Source: Pseudomonadota bacterium (GTDB lineage Bacteria > Pseudomonadota > Gammaproteobacteria > Burkholderiales > Burkholderiaceae). Taken from it: a stretch of DNA of 12,757 nucleotides. The position numbers and the translations under genes are program-made. Shown in pieces: positions 1-8,266 of the stretch; the first letter of the stretch is position 1, and the number at the start of each line of letters is the position of its first letter. The stretch spans positions 1 to 12,757 of the forward strand of contig JAEZQX010000505.1 of NCBI GenBank assembly GCA_023441105.1. The letters are read 5' to 3'. The notes beneath the pieces are model-generated. The model saw nothing but the letters and a program-made list of their open reading frames with translations. It did not search any database and was not told where the DNA came from.

Positions 1-164
1 GCTTCGAGCTGCTGCCGAGCCTGCGCTATGCCCATTCGGAGCCGTATCTGCGGCGGCTTGCAGCGGAACACGATCTCGACCTCGCCGGTCTGTTCCGGGA
101 GCCGGTGCGCCAGGACCAGCGCGAAGCCATCGACGGCCTGTTCGTCTATCTCGTCGCGCGCTGA
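1..164 (+). CDS. C-terminal end of a probable TPR-type SAM-dependent methyltransferase (5' truncated)
   Basis: Only the last 53 complete codons are in the window; the frame is set by the TGA at 162-164. The visible peptide starts FELLPSLRYAHSEPYL and ends in LFVYLVAR. A short 'RYAHS-x-x-Y-(V/L)-x-x-L' block about 45 residues before the end, followed by a short segment ending in a hydrophobic strand of the type 'G-L-x-V-x-L', resembles the C-terminus of predicted methyltransferases that carry N-terminal TPR repeats. The catalytic and SAM-binding parts lie outside the window, so this rests on tail similarity alone. Its last 19 bases overlap, in convergent orientation, the 3' end of the amidohydrolase gene on the other strand, leaving no room for a separate terminator between them. 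It could be another class I methyltransferase; that a real gene ends here is more certain than the name. Confidence 0.5.
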   Translation, partial: FELLPSLRYAHSEPYLRRLAAEHDLDLAGLFREPVRQDQREAIDGLFVYLVAR

Positions 165-1363
165 GCGGCGCCGAAGAAGGCCTGCACCAGCTTGACCCAG
201 TAGCTGGCGCCGATCGGCAGCAATTCGTCGTTGAAGTCGTAGTTGGGATTGTGCAGCTCGCATGGCCCCATGCCGTGGTACGTCGCTTCGCGATGGCCGC
301 CGTCGCCGTTGCCGAGGAACAGGTAGCTGCCGGGCACCTTCTCGAGGTAGAAGGAGAAGTCCTCGGCGCCGCCTACCGGCGGCGTCTCGCGGATCACCTT
401 GTCGGCGCCGAAGCCTTCCTGCGCCACCCGCGCCGCGAACTCGGTCTGGTCGTCGTGGTTCACCAGCGGCGGATAGGCGCGCACGAAGTGCAGCTCGCCG
501 CTCGCCCCGTAGACCTGCGGCAGGGTCTGCGCAACCTGGCGCATGCGCTCCTCGATCTGGTCGAGCACCTCGGTGGTGAAGGTGCGCACGGTGCCACGCA
601 GCACCGCCTCGGCCGGAATGACGTTGTAGGCATCGCCGGCATGGATCTGGGTGACCGAGAGCACTGCCGTGTCGATCGGCGACTTGCTGCGCGAGATGAT
701 GGTCTGCAGCACGCCCACCATCTCGGCCGCGATGACGATCGGGTCGACGGCCTTCTGCGGCATGGCTGCATGGCCGCCGACGCCGCGGATGACGATGTCG
801 AAGCGATTGCTCGACGCCATCATCGGCCCCTTGCGAAAGGCGAACACGCCCGCCGGCGTACCGGGCATGTTGTGGATGCCGTAGATCTCGTCGCAGGGAA
901 ACCGCTCGAACAGGCCGTCCTCGATCATCGCGCGCGCGCCGGCATTGCCGCCCTCCTCCGCCGGCGGGAAGATGAAGTTGACCGTGCCGGCGAAATCGCG
1001 ATGCTTCGCCAGGTACTGGGCCGCGCCGAGCAGCATGGTGGTGGGGCCGTCGTGGCCGCAGCCGTGCATGCGGCCCGGATTGCGCGAGGCGTGGGCGAAG
1101 CGGTTGTGCTCCGGCATCGGCAGCGCATCCATGTCGGCGCGCAGCCCGATCGACCGTCCGGCGCCACCGCTGCCGCGAAGCACCGCCACCACGCCGGTGC
1201 GGCCGATCCCGGTGTGGACCTCGAGCCCGAGGCGGGACAGGTGCTCGGCCACCAGGCTGGCGGTGCGCGTCTCCTGGAAGGCCAGTTCCGGATGCGCATG
1301 GATGTCGCGGCGAAGCGCGGTGAGTTGCTGGCGTTCGGCGGTGATTTCTTCGAGCAGCGTCAT
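146..1363 (-). CDS. M20D family metallo-amidohydrolase (hippurate hydrolase / N-acyl-amino acid amidohydrolase type)
   Basis: A 405-residue cytoplasmic protein of normal length for the M20D family, which hydrolyses N-acyl amino acids (hippurate, N-acetyl or indole-acetyl conjugates) or peptides using a two-metal centre. The family metal ligands are visible: HGCGHD at residues 100-105 (Cys102, His104), the PAEEGG block with Glu136/Glu137, His164 in GIHN, and His371 near the C-terminus. GGHAA at 196-200 belongs to the lid/dimerisation domain that is inserted between the two halves of the catalytic domain, and GGAEDFS (331-337) is a further M20D signature. There is no signal peptide. It is the last gene of the operon, 7 bp after the formylglutamate-amidohydrolase-like gene. 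The ATG at 1363 has only a weak ribosome binding site, which suggests coupling to the gene before it. The exact substrate cannot be read from sequence; being carried with a peptide-type importer suggests hydrolysis of imported acylated amino acids or dipeptides. Confidence 0.93.
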   Translation of the reverse strand: MTLLEEITAERQQLTALRRDIHAHPELAFQETRTASLVAEHLSRLGLEVHTGIGRTGVVAVLRGSGGAGRSIGLRADMDALPMPEHNRFAHASRNPGRMHGCGHDGPTTMLLGAAQYLAKHRDFAGTVNFIFPPAEEGGNAGARAMIEDGLFERFPCDEIYGIHNMPGTPAGVFAFRKGPMMASSNRFDIVIRGVGGHAAMPQKAVDPIVIAAEMVGVLQTIISRSKSPIDTAVLSVTQIHAGDAYNVIPAEAVLRGTVRTFTTEVLDQIEERMRQVAQTLPQVYGASGELHFVRAYPPLVNHDDQTEFAARVAQEGFGADKVIRETPPVGGAEDFSFYLEKVPGSYLFLGNGDGGHREATYHGMGPCELHNPNYDFNDELLPIGASYWVKLVQAFFGAAQRATR

Positions 1364-1370
1364 GGCGGTC

Positions 1371-2260
1371 TCATCGGGGGATTGTCGTTCTCACGTAGGC
1401 GGCGATCTCGGCGGCGACCTCGCCGAGCGCGCGGCGCAGCGGCTCGAAGCCGGGGCTGCGGGCGCGCGTCATCTCGTCCATGTAGAGGCCGCGGTGCACC
1501 TCGATCTGCAGGCTGTGGCGCTCCTGCGCCGGCCGGCCGAGGCGCGCGATCAGCGCCACGCCCTTGAAGGGATCGTTGAGCGCGACGCTGAAGCCGCGCT
1601 TGCGCAGGGCTTCGGCGACCATGGCGGTGAACTCCGGCGCGCAGGTCGCGCCGTCGCGGTCGCCGAGCACGAAGTCGGCCAGCCGCTTGTCGCTCCTGAT
1701 CTGCAGCCCTTCGTAGGAATTGGCCGGCATCGAATGCAGGTTCAGGTGCCAGACGGCGCCGAAGCGCCGGTAGGCGCCCTCGATCAGCGCGAGCAGCCGA
1801 GATTGGTAAGGCGCGTGGTAGTTGGCGATGCGCGCCTGGACCTCGGCAACCGACAGCCGGCGGTCGTAGATCGGCCGTCGCCCGTCGTGGCCCGCGTCGC
1901 GCCAGACCAGGCCGATGCCGAGGCGGGTCTTCTCGCTCGAGGCGACGACGCCGGGCCATGGTTCCTCGAGCATCGCCGGATCGATATCGGTGACGTCGCG
2001 GTTGGGGTCGATATAGCTGCGCGGGAACTCCGCCGCCAGCAGCGCCGCACCCACGGACGGCAAGGCATCCCAGAGGACGTGCACGTCGGTATCCTCGCCG
2101 GCGCGCAACTCGGCGAGCTCGATGGCATGGCCGAAGTCGGCGGGATAGCGCGTGCCGCTGTGCGGCGAGTCGCAGACCAGCGGAATCTCGCTGCCGGGCG
2201 CGGGCCGCCGCAGCGTGAAGGGTGCCGACGGCGCGGCGTCGCCAGGCAGGACGGTTGCGG

Positions 2261-2264
<4 letters not shown>
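1371..2264 (-). CDS. N-formylglutamate amidohydrolase family protein
   Basis: 297 residues, typical for the N-formylglutamate amidohydrolase (FGase) family. Known members cleave N-formyl-L-glutamate to formate and glutamate; HutG does so in histidine breakdown. Family landmarks are DSPHSG at 32-37, YIDPNRD at 84-90, a WR and IYDRRL block at 121-136, NLHSMP at 175-180 (probable metal-binding His177), DPFKG at 231-235 and QIEVHRGLYMDE at 253-264. The start ATG overlaps the stop of the upstream ATPase gene (ATGA), a classic sign of translational coupling. No other hut gene is present, so a role in histidine catabolism is not supported here; the setting points to deformylation or deacylation of cargo brought in by the adjacent transporter. 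Other FGase-family members may act on related N-formyl or N-acyl amino acids, so the family is sure and the substrate is not. Confidence 0.88.
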
Positions 2265-3317
<1,053 letters not shown>

Positions 3318-3334
<17 letters not shown>

Positions 3335-4376
3335 CCAGCGGATAGAAGCAGCGCAGGGTCCGCCCTGGCCCGCGCTGGACGACCGGCGGCGGCTGCAGGC
3401 AGTCGCCGCCAGCGCGCGGGCACCTCGGCCGGAAGGCGCAGCCGCGCGGCAGTTGCAGCAGCGACGGGGTCATGCCGGGGATCTGGCGCAGGCGCGAACC
3501 GTGCGTGCCGCGCGACGGAATCGAATCGATCAACCCCTGCGTGTACGGGTGCAGCGGTCGGCCGATCACCTCCGCCGCCGCGCCGGTCTCGACGATGCGG
3601 CCGGCGTACATCACGGCGATCCGGGCGGCGAGGCCGGAGACGACGGCGAGGTCGTGGGTGATCCACAGCATGGCCGTGCGCGTTTCACGGCACAGCTTCT
3701 GCACCTCGTGCAGTATCTGCGCCTGGATGGTGACGTCGAGGGCCGTCGTCGGCTCGTCGGCGATGACCAGCCGCGGCCGGTTCAGCATGGCGATGGCGAT
3801 GGCGACCCGCTGGCGCATCCCGCCCGACAGTTGATGCGGATAGGCAAGCAGGCGGTCGCGGGGCGACGGGATGCCGACCATCGCCAGCGCCTCGCGGGCC
3901 CGCGACCGGGCAGCCGTCGCGCCGATCTTCTCGTGCGCCCGGATCGCCTCGATCATCTGCGTGTCGATGCGCAACACCGGATTCAGCGTCATCATCGGGT
4001 CCTGGAAGATCATGGCGATCTCCTTGCCGCGCAGCCGCCGCAGCCGCTGGTCGCCGGCACCGACGAGCTCCTCGCCGAGCACCTGGATGGAACCGGCCAC
4101 GATCCGGCCCGGCTCGTCGACCAGGCCGAGGATCGAGAAGCCGGTGATGCTCTTGCCCGACCCCGATTCACCGACCAGCCCCAGCACCTCGCCGGCGCCG
4201 ATCTGCAGATCGACCCCGTCCACCGCCTTCACCACGCCGCTGTGGGTGAAGAAGTGGGTGGCCAGTCCCTGCACCGCCAGCACCGGCGGCGACGCCGACG
4301 GCGAACCGGCATCCGCGTCCGGCCGCTGCGGCTGCGACGCGTGGACGTCAGGGGCTTCGATGTGCAGCTCGATCAT
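3318..4376 (-). CDS. Dpp/Opp-type peptide ABC transporter, ATP-binding subunit (DppD/OppD-like)
   Basis: 352-residue ATPase. Walker A GESGSGKS is at 69-76, Q-loop Gln125 in FQDPMMTLNP, signature LSGGMRQR at 183-190, Walker B LVIADEP at 203-209, D-loop ALD at 212-214 and H-loop His241 in ITHDLAVV. The oligo_HPY extension starts at HPYTQGLI (276-283), with CAFRPRCPR at 313-321. A 30-residue Ser/Pro/Ala-rich stretch precedes the ABC domain and is longer than usual, so the true start could be later (GTG codons at Val32 or Val35), but those lack an obvious ribosome binding site. The ATG at 4376 is chosen as the first ATG after the upstream permease; its own ribosome binding site is weak. The frame stays open further upstream across the permease gene, but that part is low-complexity shadow coding. 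The gene follows the permease by 59 bp and overlaps the second ATPase gene. Confidence 0.93.
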
Positions 4377-4435
4377 CGGCGGCAGGCGGCTCGGCAAGGA
4401 TCGGGACGATGGCGGATGGCGCGCACGGGTTGCGA

Positions 4436-5395
4436 TCAGTGGGCGTTGTGCGGGTTGAGGATGTCGCGCAGGTGGTCCCCCACCAGGTTGATCCCGATGA
4501 TCGCCAGCGCCAGCGCAATGCCGGGAAAGAACGAAATCCAGTAGTGGCCCGACAGCATGAACTCGTAGCCGTTGGCGATCAGCATGCCGAGCGAGGGTTC
4601 GGTGACCGGCACGCCGACGCCGAGGAACGACAGCGTCGACTCGAGCGCGATCGCATGGGCGAGATCGATGGTGGCGATGACGATCAGCGGCGGCATGCAG
4701 TTGGGCAGCATGTGGCGCAGGAGCACGCGGCGCCAGCCGAGCGACATGCACTGTGCCGCCTCGACGTACTCCTTCGCCCGCTCGACCAGCGCCGCGCCGC
4801 GCGCTGCCCGCGCGAAGTAGGCCCACTGCACGATGATCAGCGCAATGATCACCTTGTCGACGCCCTTGCCGAGCACCGCCAGCAGGATCAACGCCACCAG
4901 GATTGCCGGGAACGACAGCTGGATGTCCACGATGCGCATCAGCAGCGAGTCGATCCAGCCGCCGAAATAGGCCGCCGCCAGACCGACCACGCATCCGATG
5001 GCAAGCGCCGCCGCCACCGAGACGCTGCTGACCACCAGGCTGGTGCGCAAGCCGTAGAAGATCGCCGACAACAGGTCGCGCGCCTGGCCGTCGGTGCCGA
5101 GCCAATAGGTCAGGCTGCCGTCGGCGCTGGTGCTGCCCGGCGGCAGCTTCGAGTCGAAGATGTCGAGGTTGCCGATGTCGTACGGGTTCTGGGGCGAGAT
5201 CCAGGGCGCGAACACCGCCGCACCCACGGCCAGCAGCAGCAGGACCAGCCCCAGGACCGCCAGGCGGCTGGCCAGGAACTCGCGCCGCAGCCGCTGCCAT
5301 GGCGTCTCCGGCGGCGGCAGCGGCGGGTCCGCCTCCAGGGCCCGCACGGCATCGATCGCCGCGTCCAGCGGGGTTGCCACGGCGCTGCGGCTCAT
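4436..5395 (-). CDS. Dpp/Opp-type peptide ABC transporter, inner-membrane permease (DppC/OppC-like)
   Basis: 319 residues, normal for DppC-type permeases. A cytoplasmic N-terminus of about 40 residues is followed by a first membrane helix (about 44-64), a periplasmic segment ending in the family block LGTDGQARDLLS (99-110; usually GTDxxGRDxxS), then the five-helix transport domain. The coupling helix (EAA loop) that docks onto the ATPases is at 209-232 (EYVEAAQCMSLGWRR..LLRHMLPN). ESTLSFLGVGVP (252-263) and GINLVGDHLRDILNP (301-315) are typical DppC end motifs. A strong Shine-Dalgarno, GGGAGGT, lies 6 nt before the ATG. It follows the DppB-like gene by 34 bp and forms the heteromeric membrane channel with it. 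Confidence 0.94.
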   Translation of the reverse strand: MSRSAVATPLDAAIDAVRALEADPPLPPPETPWQRLRREFLASRLAVLGLVLLLLAVGAAVFAPWISPQNPYDIGNLDIFDSKLPPGSTSADGSLTYWLGTDGQARDLLSAIFYGLRTSLVVSSVSVAAALAIGCVVGLAAAYFGGWIDSLLMRIVDIQLSFPAILVALILLAVLGKGVDKVIIALIIVQWAYFARAARGAALVERAKEYVEAAQCMSLGWRRVLLRHMLPNCMPPLIVIATIDLAHAIALESTLSFLGVGVPVTEPSLGMLIANGYEFMLSGHYWISFFPGIALALAIIGINLVGDHLRDILNPHNAH

Positions 5396-5401
5396 GGGCA
5401 G

Positions 5402-5408
5402 ACCTCCC
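5402..5408 (-). promoter_or_regulatory. Strong ribosome binding site of the DppC-like permease gene
   Basis: GGGAGGT on the minus strand, 6 nt before the ATG at 5395. It is the clearest Shine-Dalgarno in the operon; most other genes inside the operon have weak sites or overlap their neighbours. This fixes the start of the permease and suggests it is translated independently. Confidence 0.8.
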
Positions 5409-5429
5409 TGCCAAGCCGCATCGGCATGC

Positions 5430-6407
5430 TCATGCCTTGCCTCCCTGCAACCGCACCCGCGGATCGAGGATCGAATAGAGGATGTCGACCACCAGGTTCA
5501 ACATCACCAGGAAGAACACGATCAGGATCAGGTAGGCCACCACCACCGGACGGTCGAGGGTGATGATGGAGTCGAGCAGCAGCTTGCCCATGCCCGGCCA
5601 GGCGAAGACCGTTTCGGTGACGACGGCGAAAGCCACCACCTGCCCGAACTCGAGGCCACTGATGGTGACGATCGGGATCAGGATGTTCTTCAACAGGTGC
5701 ACCCGCAGGATCCGGCCCCACGCCAGGCCCTTGGCGCGTGCGAACTTGATGTAGTCCATGGGCAGCGATTCCCGCGTGGCGGCGCGGGTGACGCGGATGA
5801 TCAGCGCTGCCTTGGCAGTGGCGATGGTCGCCGCCGGCAGCACCAGGCTGCGCCAGCCGTCGAGCGTGAGCACGCTCAGATCGAGCGGCCCGAACAGCAC
5901 CGTGTCCCCCCGGCCACTGGCCGGCACCCAGCCGAGCCCGACCGCGAACACCATGATCAGCATCAGCCCGACCCAGAAATTGGGCAGCGAGAAGCCGAGC
6001 ACCGAGCCGGTCATGATGCCGCGGGTGCTGAGCGCCCGCGGCTTGAGACCGGCCCACATGCCCAGCGGCACGCCCAGCAGCACGGCGACCAGCATCGCAA
6101 CGCAAGCCAGCTCCAGGGTGGCCGGCATCCGCTCGAGGATCAGGCCCATGGCAGACTGCCCGGTGAGGAAGCTCTTGCCGAAGTCGAGCTGCACCGCGTG
6201 CTGCATGAAGATGGCGTACTGCTGCCACAGCGGCTTGTCGAGGCCGAAGGACTGGCGGATCGCCTCGCGGTCGAGCTCGGTGGCCTCCGGGCTGGCCATC
6301 ATCGAGACGGGATCGCCGATCACATACAAGCCCAGGAACACCAGCCCCGACATCACCAGCATGACCAGCAGGGCCTGCAGCAGGCGGCGCAGGATGTAGG
6401 TGAGCAT
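5430..6407 (-). CDS. Dpp/Opp-type peptide ABC transporter, inner-membrane permease (DppB/OppB-like)
   Basis: 325 residues. It starts with the family N-terminus MLTYILRRLLQALLV, in which the first membrane helix begins almost at once. A periplasmic loop follows with IRQSFGLDKPLWQQY (50-64), the usual 'LGLDxPLxxQY' block, and DFGKSF (75-80). Then come helices around 97-120, 135-160, 186-206, 250-270 and 285-312. The EAA coupling loop is at 217-241 (MDYIKFARAKGL..GRILRVHLLKN). ETVFAWPGMGKLLLDSI (265-281) and the end block VVDILYSILDPRVR (306-319) are diagnostic of DppB-type permeases. It follows the binding-protein gene by 91 bp, a gap that can form a GC-rich hairpin. The ribosome binding site of the ATG at 6407 is weak. 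Confidence 0.94.
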   Translation of the reverse strand: MLTYILRRLLQALLVMLVMSGLVFLGLYVIGDPVSMMASPEATELDREAIRQSFGLDKPLWQQYAIFMQHAVQLDFGKSFLTGQSAMGLILERMPATLELACVAMLVAVLLGVPLGMWAGLKPRALSTRGIMTGSVLGFSLPNFWVGLMLIMVFAVGLGWVPASGRGDTVLFGPLDLSVLTLDGWRSLVLPAATIATAKAALIIRVTRAATRESLPMDYIKFARAKGLAWGRILRVHLLKNILIPIVTISGLEFGQVVAFAVVTETVFAWPGMGKLLLDSIITLDRPVVVAYLILIVFFLVMLNLVVDILYSILDPRVRLQGGKA

Positions 6408-6458
6408 CGGCTGGCGGCTCTGGTGACGGCGGGCGAGGCAGCGGGCGGGGCGACAGGC

Positions 6459-6487
6459 GCGGCTCCGGTGGCAGCCCCGGCGGCCGC
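6459..6487. other. Possible intercistronic hairpin between binding-protein and permease genes
   Basis: In the 91-bp gap between the binding-protein stop (6499) and the DppB-like start (6407), GCGGC (6459-6463) pairs with GCCGC (6483-6487), and inside it CCGG (6465-6468) pairs with CCGG (6477-6480), leaving an 8-nt loop. No T-run follows, so it is not a canonical intrinsic terminator. Hairpins at this place in transporter operons often stabilise the binding-protein message so that this subunit is made in excess; that role here is inference. The very high local GC makes chance pairing likely. Confidence 0.3.
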
Positions 6488-6498
6488 CCCCTGGCGAT

Positions 6499-8100
6499 CT
6501 ACTTCGCCGGCGTCACGTGCTGCACCATCGTCATCTGGTCGGCGCGCCCGCCGAAGGCGATGTCCTTCTTCATCGCCCAGACCGAATGTTCGAAGTGGAT
6601 GGGCAGCATGGCGAAGTCGGCCATGGCGATCTCGCTTGCCTTGGCCAGCACGTCGCCGCGCTTGGCCGGATCCATCATGGTGGCGGATTCCTCCACCAGC
6701 CGGTCCATCTCCGGATTCGAGTAGCGACTGCGGTTGGTGGTGCCGACGCCCTTCTCCTTGTTCGGCGTCACCAGCAGCGAGTTGAGCGTGTTGGACATCT
6801 CGCCGGTGGAAGTGCCCCAGCCCGCCAGGTAGGCGCTGTAGGCGTAGCTGTCGCGGTTCTTGAAGAAGACCGCCGGGGCGGTGGCGTCGATGCTGGTCTT
6901 CACGCCGATGCGCGTCCACATGGAGGCGAGCGTCTGCGCCACCTTGGTGTCGTTGATGTAGCGACCGTTGGGCGTACCCAGCACCATCGAGAAGCCGTCC
7001 GGGTAACCGGCGGCCTTCAGCAGCGCCTTGGCCTTGTCGGGGTCGGCCTTGGGCGCGGTGACCAGGTTCTCGCTGGTGCCGAGCATCGGCGGCGGCAGCA
7101 GCTGGGCCGCCGGCGTTGCCACGCCGCCCATGATGCGATCGACCAGCGCCTTGCGGTCGACGGCCAGCGACAGCGCCTCGCGCACCCGCTTGTCGAGCAG
7201 CGGGTTCTTGCCGTTGCCACCCTGGATGCCGGGCGTTTCGTTGCCGTGCTGGTCGAGCGCGACGTAGATGACGCGGTTCGACGACTTGGTGACGACATTG
7301 AGCTTCGGATCCTTCTGCAGCCGGGCCAGGTCGTCGGTGGGCGGATCCTCGATCAGATCCACGTCACCGGCGAGCAATGCCGCCACCCGCGCCGCCGGGT
7401 TGCTGATCGGGCGGTAGACGACGCGGTCCCAGGCCGGCTTCGGCCCCCAGTAGTGCGGGTTGCGCTCGAACACGATCTCGCTGCCGCGCTTCCACGACAC
7501 GAACTTGTAGGGGCCGGCGCCCACCAGGCCGTCGCCGGCATTGAGCTCGGTCGTGGTCTTGCCTTCCGGCGCCGGTCCGGCGGCCGCCTTCGCCGACATG
7601 ATCGGCAGGCCGGTGAGGTTGGTCGCGACCAGCGGATAAGGTTTGCTGGTGGTGATGCGCACGGTCATCGGATCGACCGCCTCCGTCTTCTCCACCTGCT
7701 GCAGGTAGATCTTGAACGACGACGGACTGTTGGGCACCTTGCCGGCGCGATCGAAGGTGAACAGGACGTCCTCGGCCGTCACCGGCGATCCATCGGAGAA
7801 CTTGACTCCCGGCCGCAGCTTGAACGTCCAGGTCGTTCCATCGGCGGTCCAGGATTCGGCCAGGCACGGCGTCGGGGCAAGCTCCGCGTCCGCGCACACC
7901 AACGGGTCGAACAGTGTCTGCGACAGCTGGATGTTGGGCGTGAGCGCGTGGTACTGCGGATCCATCGACGTCGGCTCGGTCTTCAGCGCCACCACCAGGT
8001 CCCGCGCCAGCGCCGGGCCACCGCAGGCGAGCATCGCCGCCACCGCCACGCCGGCCAGCGGGCGCCCAACCCCGTGCCCGTTCAACAGACTCGCTTGCAT
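6499..8100 (-). CDS. Periplasmic substrate-binding protein of a Dpp/Opp-type ABC transporter (SBP family 5)
   Basis: 533 residues, within the usual 500-550 of family 5 binding proteins. A signal peptide (hydrophobic stretch about 15-28) ends in ALA at 30-32, followed by mature RDLVVALK; no lipobox is seen at the cleavage site. Family blocks are EPTSMDPQYH (42-51), LAESWTADGTTWTFKLRPGVKF (80-101), DGSPVTAEDVLFTFDR (103-118), GAGPYKFVSW (194-203), ERNPHYWG (212-219), VREALSLAVDRKAL (306-319) and a C-terminal LPIHFEHSVWAMKK (499-512). It binds the cargo in the periplasm and hands it to the permeases. Start choice: the frame stays open to 8487, but the ATG at 8100 has GGGGAG 9 nt upstream and immediately opens the signal peptide. 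First gene of the operon. Peptides, N-acyl amino acids or other family-5 ligands are all possible. Confidence 0.94.
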   Translation of the reverse strand: MQASLLNGHGVGRPLAGVAVAAMLACGGPALARDLVVALKTEPTSMDPQYHALTPNIQLSQTLFDPLVCADAELAPTPCLAESWTADGTTWTFKLRPGVKFSDGSPVTAEDVLFTFDRAGKVPNSPSSFKIYLQQVEKTEAVDPMTVRITTSKPYPLVATNLTGLPIMSAKAAAGPAPEGKTTTELNAGDGLVGAGPYKFVSWKRGSEIVFERNPHYWGPKPAWDRVVYRPISNPAARVAALLAGDVDLIEDPPTDDLARLQKDPKLNVVTKSSNRVIYVALDQHGNETPGIQGGNGKNPLLDKRVREALSLAVDRKALVDRIMGGVATPAAQLLPPPMLGTSENLVTAPKADPDKAKALLKAAGYPDGFSMVLGTPNGRYINDTKVAQTLASMWTRIGVKTSIDATAPAVFFKNRDSYAYSAYLAGWGTSTGEMSNTLNSLLVTPNKEKGVGTTNRSRYSNPEMDRLVEESATMMDPAKRGDVLAKASEIAMADFAMLPIHFEHSVWAMKKDIAFGGRADQMTMVQHVTPAK

Positions 8101-8109
8101 GCTGATCCA

Positions 8110-8115
8110 CTCCCC
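8110..8115 (-). promoter_or_regulatory. Ribosome binding site of the substrate-binding-protein gene
   Basis: GGGGAG on the minus strand, 9 nt before the ATG at 8100, decides that start over the longer open frame. The whole motif lies inside one arm of an 11-bp inverted repeat (8106-8116 / 8234-8244), so it could be masked in longer transcripts. Confidence 0.7.
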
Positions 8116-8131
8116 GTATATGGAGGTCGAA

Positions 8132-8145
8132 GCCAAGCAATTGGC
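8132..8145. repeat. 14-bp interrupted palindrome overlapping the candidate -12 element
   Basis: GCCAAGCAATTGGC on the plus strand: perfect 5-bp arms GCCAA/TTGGC around a 4-nt centre. It overlaps the -12 part of the sigma-54-like promoter and could be an operator, though 5-bp arms can arise by chance. Confidence 0.3.
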
Positions 8146-8151
8146 ATACCA
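8136..8151 (-). promoter_or_regulatory. Candidate sigma-54 (RpoN) -24/-12 promoter of the transporter-hydrolase operon
   Basis: The minus strand reads TGGTATGCCAATTGCT. The sigma-54 consensus is TGGCACG-N4-TTGC(A/T): the GG and GC dinucleotides are exactly 10 nt apart, the TTGCT -12 element is perfect, and the -24 element differs at two positions (TGGTATG for TGGCACG). The start site expected 12 nt past the -12 C is near 8125, giving a leader of about 25 nt that still contains the ribosome binding site. I saw no convincing NtrC site upstream, so the activator is unknown. Nitrogen control of a peptide/amide-use operon would be sensible, but this is inference. Confidence 0.5.
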
Positions 8152-8266
8152 CCTGGGACGGACTTTAGCAGCCGCCGTCGCAAGGCGCCACAGGCTTATC
8201 CAGGGCTTGGCAGCGGCCTCCAGATCGGCTACGCGGGGAGTGGAGCCATGACCGGAGCGGCGAGTC

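Larger units (their letters stand above)
8106..8244. repeat. 11-bp perfect inverted repeat flanking the operon leader
   Basis: TCCACTCCCCG at 8106-8116 and its exact reverse complement CGGGGAGTGGA at 8234-8244, with 117 nt between them. On a minus-strand transcript coming from the cupin gene, the two arms could pair and cover the ribosome binding site of the binding-protein gene. A transcript starting near 8125 would lack the upstream arm. Confidence 0.4.

Noticed and set aside
4488..4501. TTGAT-like half-site considered as an FNR/DNR box
   Set aside because: Only one half matches (TTGAT-N4-ATGAT) and it is inside the DppC-like coding sequence; no full TTGAT-N4-ATCAA was seen in the intergenic gaps.
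5130..6785. Long plus-strand open frame (551 codons) opposite the permease genes
   Set aside because: Rich in His, Gln, Arg and Asp with no family motifs; it is antisense to convincing DppB/DppC permeases.
8150..8210. Possible sigma-70 promoter (TTGCGA with TAAAGT) upstream of the binding-protein gene
   Set aside because: The two hexamers are only about 10 nt apart, far from the 16-18 nt needed.
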